Source: Colius striatus
Lineage: Eukaryota > Chordata > Aves > Coliiformes > Coliidae
DNA length: 64,000 bases
NCBI RefSeq assembly: GCF_028858725.1
Contig: NC_084759.1
Location: 176,605,770-176,669,769 of the forward strand
Direction: 5' to 3'
How positions within the stretch are numbered: the stretch's first letter is position 1; every line of letters begins with the position of its first letter. The notes under the pieces were generated by a model. That model worked only from the letters and a program-made list of their open reading frames with translations. It had not been told where the DNA came from and did not search any database. Below, one piece after another: positions 63,934 to 64,000 of this stretch. The position numbers were made by a program, and so were the translations under genes.

Positions 63934-64000
63934 CTCATACTCAAAGTCCTCTGCTCTATCTGCATCAACAGGCAGGCTGGAAAGATACTCATTACCTTCA
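63934..64000 (-). CDS. PDZRN4: PDZRN4 internal coding exon, 3' portion (cut by window edge)
   Basis: On the minus strand, 22 full codons read EGNEYLSSLPVDADRAEDFE then YE, followed directly by a GTAAGA donor (GT pairs with 63932-63933). The base at 64000 is the last base of an earlier codon, so the exon continues to the right of the window. The peptide matches what I recall of the linker just before PDZ2 in PDZRN4, and the next exon downstream begins EVELCR, which continues it in phase 0. The segment is acidic and probably disordered. The RING finger, TRAF-type zinc finger and PDZ1 that normally precede it are not in this window. The following intron is about 22 kb. Confidence 0.85.

Noticed and set aside
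1-64000. CRISPR arrays, tRNA or rRNA genes, operons, phage or bacterial defence systems
   Set aside because: No regularly spaced repeats, no recognisable tRNA or rRNA sequence, and no dense co-directional genes. The content is that of a bird gene and its flank.

Overview
The window is vertebrate nuclear DNA, almost certainly from a bird. It is AT-rich and gene-poor. It carries many CR1 retrotransposon pieces, some ending in the CR1-type ATTCTATGA tail repeat, and one LTR-like repeat opening TGTCATGGTTTAACCC that I associate with avian ERV-type LTRs. I found no bacterial, plasmid or phage features and no operons.

The only gene I can support is the 3' half of PDZRN4 (LNX4, PDZ domain containing RING finger 4) on the minus strand. 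Six coding exons are visible, in transcript order 64000-63934 (cut by the window edge), 41975-41877, 39686-39624, 36077-35976, 32308-32192 and 26030-24504. Every junction has GT/AG signals on the minus strand and every junction is phase 0. Together they encode about 657 residues: the end of the linker before PDZ2, a complete 88-residue PDZ2 domain split over three exons, a short acidic helical segment, and the long C-terminal region ending in the class I PDZ ligand TTV. The 5' part of the gene (RING finger, TRAF-type zinc finger, PDZ1) must lie beyond position 64000. I chose PDZRN4 over its paralogue PDZRN3 because the C-terminus reads [15 protein letters not shown] and [10 protein letters not shown], whereas I recall [15 protein letters not shown] and YNSFLSVTTV for PDZRN3. 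This rests on memory of the families, not on a search.

Layout: 1-23860 is intergenic DNA downstream of the gene. It includes a CR1-rich island at 11551-15218, where a plus-strand CR1 has landed inside an older minus-strand CR1, and a GGAA microsatellite near 19300. The 3' UTR spans roughly 23861-24503. From 24504 to 64000 the window is PDZRN4 exons and introns; the introns hold CR1 fragments, an LTR-like fragment, simple repeats and a CpG-containing patch near 32590-32740.

I did not find a new multi-gene system. The observations most worth a check are the frame-preserving exon structure of PDZ2, the nested opposite-strand CR1 pair, the CpG-bearing intronic patch, an A-rich tract with a second AATAAA in the 3' UTR, and an old 67-bp-offset duplication at 58341-58460.
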